From NCBI RefSeq assembly GCF_040183065.1, contig NC_091117.1, positions 113,125,001-113,189,000 on the forward strand: a DNA stretch of 64,000 nucleotides, in the 5' to 3' direction. Source of the DNA: Periplaneta americana. Taxonomy: Eukaryota > Arthropoda > Insecta > Blattodea > Blattidae. This document shows, piece after piece, positions 35,001 through 48,696 of the stretch; the first letter of the stretch is position 1; every line of letters starts with the position of its first letter. Below the pieces are notes generated by a model. The model saw nothing but the letters and a program-made list of their open reading frames with translations, did not search any database and was not told the origin of the DNA. Position numbers and translations under genes: made by a program.

Positions 35001-38000
35001 GTATGTGCACTCTTTCCATTCTCTGTCATCTCACTCCACTCTATGTACTCTCAGTCCACTCTATGTGCACTCTGTCCATTCTCTGGCATCTCACTCCACT
35101 CTATGTTCTCTCAGTCCACTCTATGTACACTCAGTCCATTCTGTGTCATCTCACACCACTCTATGTACTCTCAGTAGACTCTATGTGCACTCAGTCCATT
35201 CTCTGTCGTCTCACTCCACACTATGTACTCTCAGTCCACTCTATGTGAACTCAGTCCATTCTCTGTCATCTCAATCCACTCTATGAACTCTCAGTCCACT
35301 CTATGTACACTCATTCCATTCTCTGTCATCTCACTTCACTATATGTACTCTCAGTCCACTCTATGTACACTCAGACCATTATCTTTCATCTCACTCAACT
35401 CTATATACTCTCAGTCCACTCTATGTACACTCAGTCCATTCTCTGTAATCTCACTCCACTCTATGACTCTCAGTCCACTCTATGTCCTCTTAGTCCACTC
35501 TATGTCCTCTCAGTGCACGCCTTGAATTCTCAGTCCACTCTATGTCCTCTGTGTCCACTCCATGTCTTCTCAGTCCTCTCTACGTCTTCTTAGTCCACTC
35601 TGTGTCCTCTCAGTCCACTCTATGTGCTCTCAGTCCATTCGCTGTCTTGTCAATCCACTCTATGTGCTCTCAGTCCATTCGCTGTCTTCTCAGTCCACTC
35701 TGTGTGCTCTCAGTCCATTCGCTGTCTTCTCTGTCCACTCTATATGCTCTCAGTCCATTCGCTGTTTTCTCAGTCCACTCTATGTACACTCAGTCCATTC
35801 TCTGTCATCTCACTCCACTCTATGTACTCTCAGTCCACTCTATGTTCACTCAGTCCATTCTCTGTCATCTCACTCCACTCTATGTACTCTCAGTCCACTC
35901 TATGTGCTCTCAGTCCATTCTCTGTCATCTCACTCCACTCTATGCACTCTCAGTCCACTCTATGTACACTCAGTCCATTCTCTGTCATCTCACTCCCTTC
36001 TGTGTACTCTCAGTCCACTCTATGTACACTCTGTCCATTCTCTGTCATCTCACTCCACTCTATGTACTCTCAGTCCACTCTCTCTGCACTCATTCCATTC
36101 TCTGTCATCTCACTCCATTCTATGTACTCTCAGTCCACTCTATGTATTCTCAGTCCACTCTATGTACTCTCAGTCCACTCTATGTGCTCTCAGTCCATTC
36201 TCTGTCATCTCACTCCACTCTATGTACTCTCAGTCCACTCTATGTACACTCAGTCCATTCTATGTCATCTCACTCCACTCTATGTACTCTCAGTCCACTC
36301 TATGTGCACTCAGTCCATTCTCTGTCATCTCACTCCACTCTATGTACTCTCAGTCCACTCTATGTGCACCCAGTCCATTCTCTGTCATCTCACTCCACTC
36401 TATGTACTTTCAGTCCACTCTATGTACACTCAGTCCATTCTCTGTCATCTCACTCCATTCTATGTACTCTCAGTCCAATCTATATACTCTCAGTCCACTC
36501 TATGTACTTTCAGTCCACTCTATGTGCTCTCAGTTCATTCTCTGTCATCTCACTCCAAACTATGTATTCTCAGTCCACTCTATGTACACTCAGTCCATTC
36601 TATGTCATCTCACTCCACTCTATGTACTCTCAGTCCACTCTATGTGCACTCTGTCCATTCTCTGTCATCTCACTCCACTCTATGTACTCTCAGTCCACTC
36701 TATGTGCACTCAGTCCATTCTCTGTCATCTCACTCCACTCTATGTACTCTCAGTCCACTCTATGTACTCGCAGTCCACTCTATGTGCACACAGTCCATTC
36801 CCTGTCATCTCACTCCACTCTATGTACTCTCAGTCCACTCTATGTGCACTCAGTCCATTCTCTGTCATCTCACTCCACTCTATGTGTTCTCAGTCCACTC
36901 TATATACACTCAGATCATTTTCTGTCATCACACTCTACACTATGCATTCTCAGTCCACTGTATGTGCACTCAGTCCATTCTCAGTCATCTCACTACACTC
37001 TATGTACTCTCAGTCCACTGTCTGTGCACTCTTTCCATTCTCTTTCATCTCACTCCACTCTATGTACTCTCAGTCCACTCTATGTGCACTCTGTCCATTC
37101 TCTGTCATCTCACTCCCCTCTATGTACTCTCATCCACTCTATGTACACTCAGTCCATTTTCTGTAATCTCACTACACTCTATGTACTCTCAGTCCGCTCT
37201 ATGTCCTCTTAGTCCACTCTATGTCCTCTCAGTTCACGCCTTGACTTCTCAGTCCACTCTATGTCCTCTGAGTCCACTCCATGTATTCTCAGTCCTCTCT
37301 ATGTCTTCTCAGTCCACTCTGTGTCCTCTCAGTCCACTCTATGTGCTCTCAGTCCATTCGCTGTCTTCTTAGTCCACTCTATGTGCTCTCAGTCCATTCG
37401 CTGTCTTCTCAGTCCACTCTTTTTGCTCTCAGTCCATTCGCTGTCTTCTCAGTCCACTCTATGTGCTCTCAGTCCATTCGCTGTCTCCTCTGTCCATTCT
37501 ATATGCTCTCAGTCCATTCGCTGTCTTCTCAGTCCACTCTACGTACACTCAGTCCATTCTCTGTCATCTCACTCCACTCTATGTACTCTCAGTCCACTCT
37601 ATGTTCACTCAGTCCATTCTCTGTCATCTCACTCCACTCTATGTACTCTCAGTCCACTCTATGTGCTCTCAGTCCATTCTCTGTCATCTCACTCCACTCT
37701 ATGTACTCTCAGTCCACTCTATATACACTCAGTCCATTCTCTGTCATCTCACTCCGTTCTGTGTACTCTCAGTCCACTCTATGTACACTCAGTCCATTCT
37801 CTGTCATCTCACTCCATTCTATGTACTCTCAGTCCACTCTATGTTCACTCTGTCCATTCTCTGTCATCTCACTCCACTCTATGTACTCTCAGTCCACTCT
37901 ATGTACACTCAGTCCATTCTCTGTCATCTCACTCCGTTCTGTGTACTCTCAGTCCACTCTATGTACACTCAGTCCATTCTCTGTCATCTCACTCCATTCT

Positions 38001-41000
38001 ATGTACTCTCAGTCCACTCTATGTACTCTCAGTCCACTCTATGTACTCTCAGTCCACTCTATGTACACTCTGTCCATTCTCTGTCATCTCACTCCACTCT
38101 ATGTAATCTCAGTCCACTCTATGTACACTCTGTCCATTCTATGTCATCTCACTCCACTCTATGTACTCTCAGTCCACTCTATGTGCACTCAGTCCATTCT
38201 CTGTCATCTCACTCCGCTCTATGTACTCTCAGTCCACTCTATGTGCACTCAGTCCATTCTCTGTCATCTCACTCCACTCTATGTACTTTCAGTCCACTCT
38301 ATGTACACTCAGTCCATTCTCTGTCGTCTCACTCCACTCTATGTACTCTCAGTCCACTCTATGTGCACTCAGTCCATTCTCTGTCATCTCACCCCAATCT
38401 ATGTACTCTCACACTCTATGTGCACTCAGTCCATTCTCTGTCATCTCACTCCACTCTATGTACTCTCAGTCCACTCTATGTGCACTCAGTCCATTCTCTG
38501 TCATCTCACTCCACTCTATGTAATCTCAGTCCACTCTATATACACTCAGACCATTTTCTGTCATGACACTGTACTCTATGCACTCTCAGTCCACTGTATG
38601 TGCACTCTGTCCATTCTCAGTCATCTCACTCCACTCTATGTACTCTCAGTCCACTGTATGTGCACTCTTTCCATTCTCTGTCATCTCACTCCACTCTATG
38701 TACTCTCAGTCCACTCTATGTGCACTCTGTCCATTCTCTGTCATCTCACTCCTCTCTATGTACTCTCAGTCCACTCTATGTACACTCAGTCCATTCACTG
38801 TCATCTCACTCCACTCTATGTACTCTCAGTCCACTCTATGTGCACTCAGTCCATTCTCTGTCGTCTCACTCCACTCTATTTACTCTCAGTCCACTCTATG
38901 TGAACTGAGTCCATTCTCTGTCATCTCACTCCACTCTATGTACTCTCAGTCAACTCAGTCCATTCTCTGTCATCTTAATCCACTCTATGTACTCTCAGTC
39001 CACTCTATGTACACTCATTCCATTCTCTGTCATCTCACTCCACTCTATGTACTCTCTGTCCACTCTACGTACACTCAGACCATTCTCTTTCATCTCACTC
39101 CACTCTATGTACTCTCAGTCCACTCTATGTACACTCAGTCCATTCTCTGTAATCTCACTCCACACTATGTACTCTCAGTCCACTCTATGTACACTCAGTT
39201 CATTCTCTGTCATCTCACTCCACTCTATGTATTCTCAGTACACTATATGTACACTCAGTCCATTCTCTGTCATCTCACTCTACTCTATGTACTCTCAGTC
39301 CACTCTATGTACACTCAATCCATTCTCTGTCATCTCACTCCACTCTATGTACTCTCAGTCCACTCTATGTACACTCAGTCCATTCTCTGTCATCTGACTC
39401 CACTCTATGTGCTCTCAGTCCACTCTATGTGCACTCAGTCCATTCTCTGTCATCTGACTCCACTCTATGGTCTCTCAGTCCACTCTATGTACTCTCAGTC
39501 CACTCTATGTGCACTCAGTCCATTCTCTGTCATCTCACTCCACTCTGTGTACTCTCAGTCCACTCTATGTCCACTCAGTCCATTCTCTGTCATCTCACTC
39601 CACTCTATGCACCCTCAGTCCATTGTACGTGCACTCAGTCTATTCCCTTTTCATCTCACTCCACTCTATGTACTCTCAGTCCACTCTATGTGCACTCAGT
39701 GCATTCTCTGTCATCTCACGCCACTCTATGTACTCTCAGTCCACTCTATGTACACTCAGTCCATTCTCTGTCATCTCACTCCACTCTATGTACTCTCAGT
39801 CCACTCTATGTTCACTCAGTCCTTTCTCTGTCATCTCACTCCACTCTATGTACTCTCAGTCCACTCTATGTGCTCTCAGTCCATTCTCTGTCATCTCACT
39901 CCACTCTATGCACTCTCAGTCCACTCTATGTACACTCAGTCCATTCTCTGTCATCTCACTCCCTTCTGTGTACTCTCAGTCCACTCTATGTACACTCTGT
40001 CCATTCTCTGTCATCTTACTCCACTCTATGTACTCTCAGTCCACTCTATTTGCTCTCAGTCCATTCTCTGTCATCTCACTCCATTCTATGTACTCTCAGT
40101 CCACTCTATGTATTCTCAGTCCACTCTATGTACTCTCAGTCCACTCTATGTGCTCTCAGTCCATTCTCTGTCATCTCACTCCACTCTATGTACTCTCAGT
40201 CCACTCTATGTACACTCAGTCCATTCTCTGTCATCTCACTCCCTTCTGTGTACTCTCAGTCCACTCTATGTGCACTCAGTCCATTCTCTGTCATCTCACT
40301 CCACTCTATGTACTTTCAGTCCACTCTATGTAAACTCAGTCCATTCTCTGTCATCTCACTCCATTCTATGTACTCTCAGTCCACTCTATATACTCTCAGT
40401 CCACTCTATGTACTTTCAGTCCACTCTATGTGCTCTCAGTCCATTCTCTGTCATCTCACTCCAAACTATGTACTCTCAGTCCACTCTATGTACACTCAGT
40501 CCATTCTATGTCATCTCACTCCACTCTATTTACTCTCAGTCCACTCTATGTGCACTCAGTCCATTCTCTGTCATCTCAATCCACTCTATGTACTCTCAGT
40601 CCACTCTATATGCACTCAGTCTATTCTCTGTCATCTCACTCCACTCTATGTACTCTCAGTCCACTCTATGTACTCTCAGTCCACTCTATGTGCACACAGT
40701 CCATTCTCTGTCATCTCACTCCACTCTATGTACTCTCAGTCCACTCTATGTGCACTCAGTCCATTCTCTGTCATCTCACTCCACTCTATGTGTTCTCAGT
40801 CCACTCTATATACACTCAGATCATTTTCTGTCATCACACTCTACTCTATGCACTCTCAGTCCACTGTATGTGCACTCAGTCCATTCTCAGTCATCTCACT
40901 CCAAACTATGTACTCTCAGTCCACTCTATGTACACTCAGTCCATTCTATGTCATCTCACTCCACTCTATGTACTATCAGTCCACTGTATGTGCACTCTTT

Positions 41001-44000
41001 CCATTCTCTTTCATCTCACTCCACTCTATGGACTCTCAGTCCACTCTATGTGCACTCTGTCCATTCTCTGTCATCTCACTCCCCTCTGTGTACTCTCAGT
41101 CCACTCTATGTACACTCTGTCTATTCTCTGTAATCTCACTCCACTCTATGTACTCTCAGTCCGCTCTATGTACTCTTAGTCCACTCTATGTCCTCTCAGT
41201 TCACGCCTTGATTTCTCAGTCCACTCTATGTCCTCTGAGTCCACTCCATGTCTTCTCAGTCCTCTCTATGTCTTCTCAGTCCACTCTGTGTCCTCTCAGT
41301 CCACGCAATGTGCTCTCAGTCCATTCGCTGTCTTCTTAGTCCACTCTATGTGCTCTCAGTCCATTCGCTGTCTTCTCAGTCCACTCTATGTGCTCTCAGT
41401 CCATTCGCTGTCTTCTCAGTCCACTCTATGTGCTCTCAGTCCATTCGCTGTCATCTCTGTCCATTCTATATGCTCTCAGTCCATTCGCTGTCTTCTCAGT
41501 CCACTCTATGTACACTCAGTCCATTCTCTGTCATCTCACTCCACTCTATGTACTCTCAGTCCACTCTATGTTCACTCAGTCCATTCTCTGTCATGTCACT
41601 CCACTCTATGTACTCTCAGTCCACTCTATGTGCTCTCAGTCCATTCTCTGTCATCTCACTCCACTCTATGTACTCTCAGTCCACTCTATGTACACTCAGT
41701 CCATTCTCTGTCATCTCACTCCCTTCTGTGTACTCTCAGTTCACTCTATGTACACTCAGTCCATTCTCTGTCATCTCACTCCACTCTATGTACTCTCAGT
41801 CCACTCTATGTTCACTCTGTCCATTCTCTGTCATCTCACTCCACTCTATGTACTCTCAGTCCACTCTATGTGCTCTCAGTCCATTCTCTGTCATCTCACT
41901 CCACTCTATGTACTCTCAGTCCACTCTATGTACACTCAGTCCATTCTCTGTCATCTCACTCCGTTCTGTGTACTCTCAGTCCACTCTATGTACACTCAGT
42001 CCATTCTCTGTCATCTCACTCCATTCTATGTACTCTCAGTCCACTCTATGTACTCTCAGTCCACTCTATGTACACTCTGTCCATTCTCTGTCATCTCACT
42101 CCACTCTATGTACTCTCAGTCCACTCTATGTACACTCAGTCCATTCTATGTCATCTCACTCCACTCGATGTACTCTCAGTCCACTCTATGTGCACTCTGT
42201 CCATTCTCTGTCATCTCACTCCACTCTATGTACTCTCAGTCCACTCTATGTGCACTCAGTCCATTCTCTGTCATCTCACTCCACTCTATGTACTTTCAGT
42301 CCACTCTATGTACACTCAGTCCATTCTCTGTCGTCTCACTCCACTCTATGTACTCTCAGTCCACTCTATGTGCACTCAGTCCATTCTCTGTCATCTCACT
42401 CCACTCTATGCACTCTCAGTCCACTCTATGTACTCTCAGTCCACTCTATGAGCACTCAGTCCATTCTCTGTCATCTCACTCCACTCTATGTACTCTCAGT
42501 CCACTCTATGTGCACTCAGACCATTATCTGTCATGACACTCTACTCTATGCACTCTCAGTCCACTGTATGTACACTCAGTCCATTCTCAGTCATCTCACT
42601 CCACTCTATGTGTTCTCAGTCCACTCTATATACACTCAGATCATTTTCTGTCATCACACTCTACTCTATGCACTCTCAGTCCACTGTATGTGCACTCAGT
42701 CCATTCTCAGTCATCTCACTCCAAACTATGTACTCTCAGTCCACTCTATGTACACTCAGTCCATTCTATGTCATCTCACTCCACTCTATGTACTATCAGT
42801 CCACTGTATGTGCACTCTTTCCATTCTCTTTCATCTCACTCCACTCTATGGACTCTCAGTCCACTCTATGTGCACTCTGTCCATTCTCTGTCATCTCACT
42901 CCCCTCTGTGTACTCTCAGTCCACTCTATGTACACTCTGTCTATTCTCTGTAATCTCACTCCACTCTATGTACTCTCAGTCCGCTCTATGTACTCTTAGT
43001 CCACTCTATGTCCTCTCAGTTCACGCCTTGATTTCTCAGTCCACTCTATGTCCTCTGAGTCCACTCCATGTCTTCTCAGTCCTCTCTATGTCTTCTCAGT
43101 CCACTCTGTGTCCTCTCAGTCCACGCAATGTGCTCTCAGTCCATTCGCTGTCTTCTTAGTCCACTCTATGTGCTCTCAGTCCATTCGCTGTCTTCTCAGT
43201 CCACTCTATGTGCTCTCAGTCCATTCGCTGTCTTCTCAGTCCACTCTATGTGCTCTCAGTCCATTCGCTGTCATCTCTGTCCATTCTATATGCTCTCAGT
43301 CCATTCGCTGTCTTCTCAGTCCACTCTATGTACACTCAGTCCATTCTCTGTCATCTCACTCCACTCTATGTACTCTCAGTCCACTCTATGTTCACTCAGT
43401 CCATTCTCTGTCATGTCACTCCACTCTATGTACTCTCAGTCCACTCTATGTGCTCTCAGTCCATTCTCTGTCATCTCACTCCACTCTATGTACTCTCAGT
43501 CCACTCTATGTACACTCAGTCCATTCTCTGTCATCTCACTCCCTTCTGTGTACTCTCAGTTCACTCTATGTACACTCAGTCCATTCTCTGTCATCTCACT
43601 CCACTCTATGTACTCTCAGTCCACTCTATGTTCACTCTGTCCATTCTCTGTCATCTCACTCCACTCTATGTACTCTCAGTCCACTCTATGTGCTCTCAGT
43701 CCATTCTCTGTCATCTCACTCCACTCTATGTACTCTCAGTCCACTCTATGTACACTCAGTCCATTCTCTGTCATCTCACTCCGTTCTGTGTACTCTCAGT
43801 CCACTCTATGTACACTCAGTCCATTCTCTGTCATCTCACTCCATTCTATGTACTCTCAGTCCACTCTATGTACTCTCAGTCCACTCTATGTACACTCTGT
43901 CCATTCTCTGTCATCTCACTCCACTCTATGTACTCTCAGTCCACTCTATGTACACTCAGTCCATTCTATGTCATCTCACTCCACTCGATGTACTCTCAGT

Positions 44001-46955
44001 CCACTCTATGTGCACTCTGTCCATTCTCTGTCATCTCACTCCACTCTATGTACTCTCAGTCCACTCTATGTGCACTCAGTCCATTCTCTGTCATCTCACT
44101 CCACTCTATGTACTTTCAGTCCCACTCTATGTACACTCAGTCCATTCTCTGTCGTCTCACTCCACTCTATGTACTCTCAGTCCACTCTATGTGCACTCAG
44201 TCCATTCTCTGTCATCTCACTCCACTCTATGCACTCTCAGTCCACTCTATGTACTCTCAGTCTACTCTATGAGCACTCAGTCCATTCTCTGTCATCTCAC
44301 TCCACTCTATGTACTCTCAGTCCACTCTATGTGCACTCAGACCATTATCTGTCATGACACTCTACTCTATGCACTCTCAGTCCACTGTATGTACACTCAG
44401 TCCATTCTCAGTCATCTCACTCCACTCTATGTACTCTCAGTCCTCTGTATGTGCACTCTTTCCATTCTCTGTCATCTCACTCCACTCTATGTACTCTCAG
44501 TCCACTCTATGTGCACTCTGTCCATTCTCTGTCATCTCACTCCTCTCTATGTACTCTCAGTGCACTCTATGTACACTCAGTCCATTCTCTGTCATCTCAC
44601 TCCACTCTATGTACTCTCAGTCCACTCTATGTGCACTCTGTCCATTCTCTGTCGTCTCACTCCACTCTATGTACTCTCAGTCCACTCTATGTGAACTGAG
44701 TCCATTCTCTGTCATCTCACTCCACTCTATGTACTCTCAGTCAACTCAGTCCATTCTCTGTCATCTTAATCCACTCTATGTGCTCTCAGTCCACTCTATG
44801 TACACTCATTGCATTCTCTGTCATCTCACTCCACTCTATGTACTCTCAGTCCACTCTATGTACACTCAGACCATTCTCTTTCATCTCACTCCACTCTATG
44901 TTCTCTCAGTCCACTCTATGTACACTCAGTCCATTCTCTGTAATCTCACTCCACACTATGTACTCTCAGTCCACTCTATGTACACTCAGTTCATTCTCTG
45001 TCATCTCACTCCACTCTATGTATTCTCAGTACACTATATGTACACTCAGTCCATTCTCTGTCATCTCACTCTACTCTATGTACTCTCAGTCCACTCTATG
45101 TACACTCAGTCCATTCTCTGTCATCTCACTCCACTCTATGTACTTTCAGTCCACTCTATGTACACTCAGTCCATTCTCTGTCATCTGACTCCACTCTATG
45201 TTCTCTCAGTCGACTCTATGTACTCTCAGTCCACTCTATGTGCACTCATTCCATTCTCTGTCATCTCACTCCCCTCTGTGTACTCTCAGTCCACTCTATG
45301 TCCACTCAGTCCATTCTCTGTCATCTCACTCCACTCTATGTACTCTCAGTCCACTCTATATACACTCAGACCATTTGCTGTCATCTCACTCCACTCTATG
45401 CACCCTCAGTCCATTGTACGTGCAATCAGTCCATTCCCTTTTCATCTCACTCCACTCAATGTACTCTCAGTTCACTCTATGTGCACTCAGTGCATTCTCT
45501 GTCATCTCACGCCACTCTATGTACTCTCAGTCCACTCTATGTACACTCAGTCCATTCTCTGTCATCTCACTCCACTCTATGTTCTCTCAGTACACTCTAT
45601 GTACTCTCGGTCCACTCTATGTGCTCTCAGTCCATTCGCTGTCTTCTCAGTCCACTCTATGTGCACTCAGTCCATTCTCTGTCATCTCACTCCACTCTAT
45701 GTACTCTCAGTCCATTCTATGTACACTCAGTCCGTTCTCTGCCATCTCACTCCACTCTATGTACTCTGAGTCCACTCTATGTACACTCTGTCCATTCTCT
45801 GTCATCTCACTCCACTCTATGTACTCTCAGTCCACTCTATGTACACTCAGGCCATTCTCTGTCATCTCACTCCACTCTATGTACCTCAGTCTACTCTATG
45901 TACACTCAGTCCATTCTCTGTCATATCACTCCACTCTATGTACTCTCAGTCCACTCTATGTACACTCAGTCCATTCTCTGTCATCTCACTCCATTCTCTG
46001 TCATCTCACTCCACTCTATGTACTCTCAATCCACTCTATGTACACTCAGTCCATTCTCTGTCATCTCACTCCACTCTATGTACTCTCAGTCCACTCTATG
46101 TGCTCTCAGTCCATTCGCTGTCTTCTCAGTCCACTCTATGTGCACTCAGTCCATTCTGTGTCATCTCACTCCACTCATTGTACTTTCAGTCCACTGTATG
46201 TACTCTCAGTCCATTCTCTGTCATCTCACTCCACTCTATGTACTCTCCGTCCACTCTATGTGCTCTCAGTCCATTCGCTGTCTTCTCACTCCACTCTATG
46301 TACTCTCAGTCCACTCTATGTGCTCTCAGTCCATTCTCTGTCATCTCACTCCACTCTATATACTCTCAGTCCACTCAATGTACTCTCGGTCCACTCTCTG
46401 TGCTCTCAGTCCATTCCCTGTCATCTCACTCCACTCTATGTACTCTCAGTCCACTCTATGTGCTCTCAGTCCATTCGCTGTCTTCTCACTCCTCTCTATG
46501 TGCTCTCAGTACACTCTATGTGCTCTCAGTCCATTCTCTGTCATCTCACTCCTCTCTATATACTCTCAGTCCACTCTATGTGCTCTCAGTCTATTCTCTG
46601 TCATCTCTCTCCACTCTATGTACTCTGAGTCCACTCTATGTGCTCTCAGTCCATTCGCTGTTTTCTCACTGCACTCTATGTACTCTCAGTACACTCTATG
46701 TGCTCTCAGTTCCATTCTCTGTCATCTCACTCCTCTCTCTGTCCTCTCAGTCCACTCAATGTGCACTCAGTCCACTCTCTGTCCTCTCAGTCCCATCTGC
46801 TTCCTCTCAGTTCACTCACAGTCAAACCAGTACACTCTCTGTACTCATATTCCCCTGTCTGAATTCTTAGTCCACTTTATGTCCTCTCAGTCTACGCTCT
46901 GTTCTTTCAGTCCCTTCTCTGTCCTCTCAGTCCAGTCTATGTGCTCTCAGTGTAT
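32047..46955 (+). repeat. 20-bp minisatellite array, right, with 40- and 60-bp higher-order units
   Basis: Units are 20 bp. From 32047 to about 34740 they alternate CCACTCTATGTCCTCTCAGT with CCACTCCCTGTCTTCTCAGT (40-bp order). From about 34740 on, a 60-bp order dominates: CCACTCTATGTACTCTCAGT, CCACTCTATGTGCACTCAGT, CCATTCTCTGTCATCTCACT. Patches of CCATTCGCTGTCTTCTCAGT type recur at about 35600, 37350, 41320 and 43140, marking longer super-repeats. The unit lacks stops on the plus strand, so frames of up to 856 codons appear in all three phases; I do not regard them as genes. Confidence 0.97.
40781..44421 (+). repeat. Near-perfect 1,820-bp tandem duplication inside the array
   Basis: 40781-42600 and 42601-44421 share the same order of variant units. 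The second copy differs by an extra C near 44121 and a few substitutions (for example at about 44262). This is much more similar than neighbouring array blocks, so it is a recent unequal exchange or an assembly duplication. Confidence 0.88.
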
Positions 46956-47345
46956 TTCCTTTCCTGTCATTGGGGATTATATGATCTGGTTTTGCAACAA
47001 TTTGCATATCTGTCATACTCATACATATTTTTTTGATTTGCATTTATTCGGGGTTCGAACCCGTGTAATGATTTGTTTGTTGTACAGTTCTTTGCCGTAC
47101 GGGTATTTTGAGCTGAAAGCATAGTGACATTGCGACTCTGGTGTTCTGTCTGTAAACTACGTCCACGATTTAATACAGTTTCAACTTATTACCTTTTCAA
47201 ATACATGATGGCAGGTTTTCTCTAATCGCTATCGCTAAGGAGTGTAGTTTTGGCTCCCATGCATACATGCTTAATTTGATTTACGTAGTAGCCTAGCGCG
47301 CGTCCGCCATGACAGTTCGCCTTGGCAACATTTTATTGGATTATA
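46956..47345. repeat. Unique outer flank of the giant inverted structure, right, with a broken THAP-exon start
   Basis: Reverse complement of 28066-28440. The copy of the THAP-exon start (ATG at about 47267, plus strand) meets a TAG after nine codons where the left copy has TTG, and homology ends at 47345. A 14-base difference creates GGGTTCGAACCC at about 47052, absent from the left flank. Confidence 0.88.
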
Positions 47346-47577
47346 CCCTATTGATTAAATTAATACGCACTTACTCCTAACACATTCAATAATACTGAAT
47401 AACCTTCTATGTTATTTCAAATTAAGCGGAATTGTGATGTAAACATATTGTAATCACATGGCTCTCTGGCCCAAGATGGCTATGCGCGAAAGTGTTCAAT
47501 TTTTGGTCGAGGAACAGCGCTCGTAGTGAGTCTAGGTTAAAGTATAAAACATCTTTGGTACGTATTAGTCCCTATTT

Positions 47578-47800
47578 TAGCCTGTTTCAGACGGTGCGTG
47601 TTTCTGTGTTGGATTCCAAGGTGGCTAGCAGGCTGGGTACCGTGGTGGCTACGGTGGTGGGTTGCGTGGTGGCTGCGGTGATGGTTTTCGTTCAAACGGA
47701 GCGAGCTGCCTTGCATGCTGGATCCAAAGAGTTTGAAGTGTTACAAATTCTTTGGTTGGATCCCAGTTTGGAAGTTGGAGATACTGGCGCGGTACGATTT
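47578..47800 (+). mobile_element. Truncated Harbinger-like left end, same family as 13793
   Basis: AGCCTGTTTCAGACGGTGCG and GATTCCAAGGTGGCTA match the 13793 element's left end. It then diverges through a GTGGCTGCGGTGGTGG-like stretch and shares TTGAAGTGTTACAAATTCTT-like sequence with its inner region. The opposite terminus is not visible. Confidence 0.6.
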
Positions 47801-48031
47801 GTATTTACACTTGCTATTTGTCGTTCGACTTACAGCGCGGGCGCATGCGCAGTACGGATTTCGTTCCTTTCCTTCCGACATCTGCTGAGTAGAAGCTGTT
47901 TCTATTTCTGTGCGACATTTCCTAGGTGGGCCAGCCGAATTGACGTGACAGGACCCGAACATGGTTCGGAAAAGCAGTAGCAGACAACTTTTAATCAGCT
48001 ATTTCTCTCTTACAGCGCGCTTTGTAGCATC

Positions 48032-48280
48032 ATGTCAGAGTGGAACAAAAACCAAGTAATGAAATTAATCAAGCTTTACGAGGAATTTCCATACTTTTAT
48101 GACATCAGAAATAAGGACTATCACAATAGGATTCGGAGGGAAAATGCACTGGAGATTGTTTGTAAAAATTTGGAGTCTGTTCGTCCCAATACTATTCCCT
48201 CCGACATCAAAACAAAAATAAAGAACATCAGAAATCAATATGCAAGAAAAAAATTAAACTTTCAATTTATTTTAATATAA
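48032..48280 (+). CDS. MADF/Myb-like DNA-binding protein, Harbinger accessory type (truncated)
   Basis: The frame starts MSEWNKNQVMKLIKLYEEFP, a MADF-type opening (acidic/aromatic helix with Trp and Leu-Ile-x-Leu-Tyr). It continues with LWD-like spacing DYHNRIRREN, ALEIVCKNL and IKTKIKNIRNQYARKK, all typical of MADF helices. PIF/Harbinger elements encode such a protein beside the transposase, where it helps bind the element and bring the transposase to DNA. At 82 codons it is only the domain; a full protein has a longer C-terminus, which is lost after ARKK in AT-rich sequence. Confidence 0.75.
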   Translation: MSEWNKNQVMKLIKLYEEFPYFYDIRNKDYHNRIRRENALEIVCKNLESVRPNTIPSDIKTKIKNIRNQYARKKLNFQFILI

Positions 48281-48696
48281 TAAATATCTATTGGACAATT
48301 TTGTTCCAGTTTGAAATCTTTACTGAGAACATGGAATAACCCTTTCTCCTGCCTTCTGGACCGCCATCTCCTTTCCCAGTCTCTCTCTCTCTCTCTCTTT
48401 TTTCTACTTCTCATTAGTGCAAGCTAACAAAACACTTGAAGCTGCAGAAGCTAAAACAGCTAATTATTATTGTTAAAATCCATTCTGTTCATTTAAAAGG
48501 CTCACCACATCATTCACACGTTGCTCGAACTCAACAACTAGCCTCGAGTAGCAGACGAGATATCTGCCAAGAGTGAACGGGGATACTACATTTAGCCGAT
48601 AGAAAGCGCAACAACTTGCGTCGACTTGTGGACGAAAAATCTGCCAAGTTTAAACTGTGATGCTACATATAGCCGACAGAAAGCGCTTGATGTTGC
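48281..48696. other. Non-coding interior of the 47566 element
   Basis: A short (CT)n run lies at 48381-48398. Repeated motifs GATATCTGCCAAG / AATCTGCCAAG and AGCCGATAGAAAGCGC / AGCCGACAGAAAGCGC (48560-48690) form a degenerate tandem pair close to the right end, as expected of subterminal transposase-binding repeats. Confidence 0.5.

Noticed and set aside
34483..46870. Very long open frames (up to 856 codons) encoding Ser/Leu/His-rich repeats on the plus strand of the array
   Set aside because: Open frames exist in all three phases and follow from a stop-free 20-bp unit whose 60-bp multiple is divisible by three. They begin and end at random variant units and show no codon constraint between phases.
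28441..46955. CRISPR-like array
   Set aside because: Units are contiguous with no unique spacers, variants are graded, and the setting is eukaryotic.
47492..47980. 162-codon frame as a gene
   Set aside because: It runs through a transposon end (AGCCTGTTTCAGACGG) and the broken end of another element; residues show no domain.
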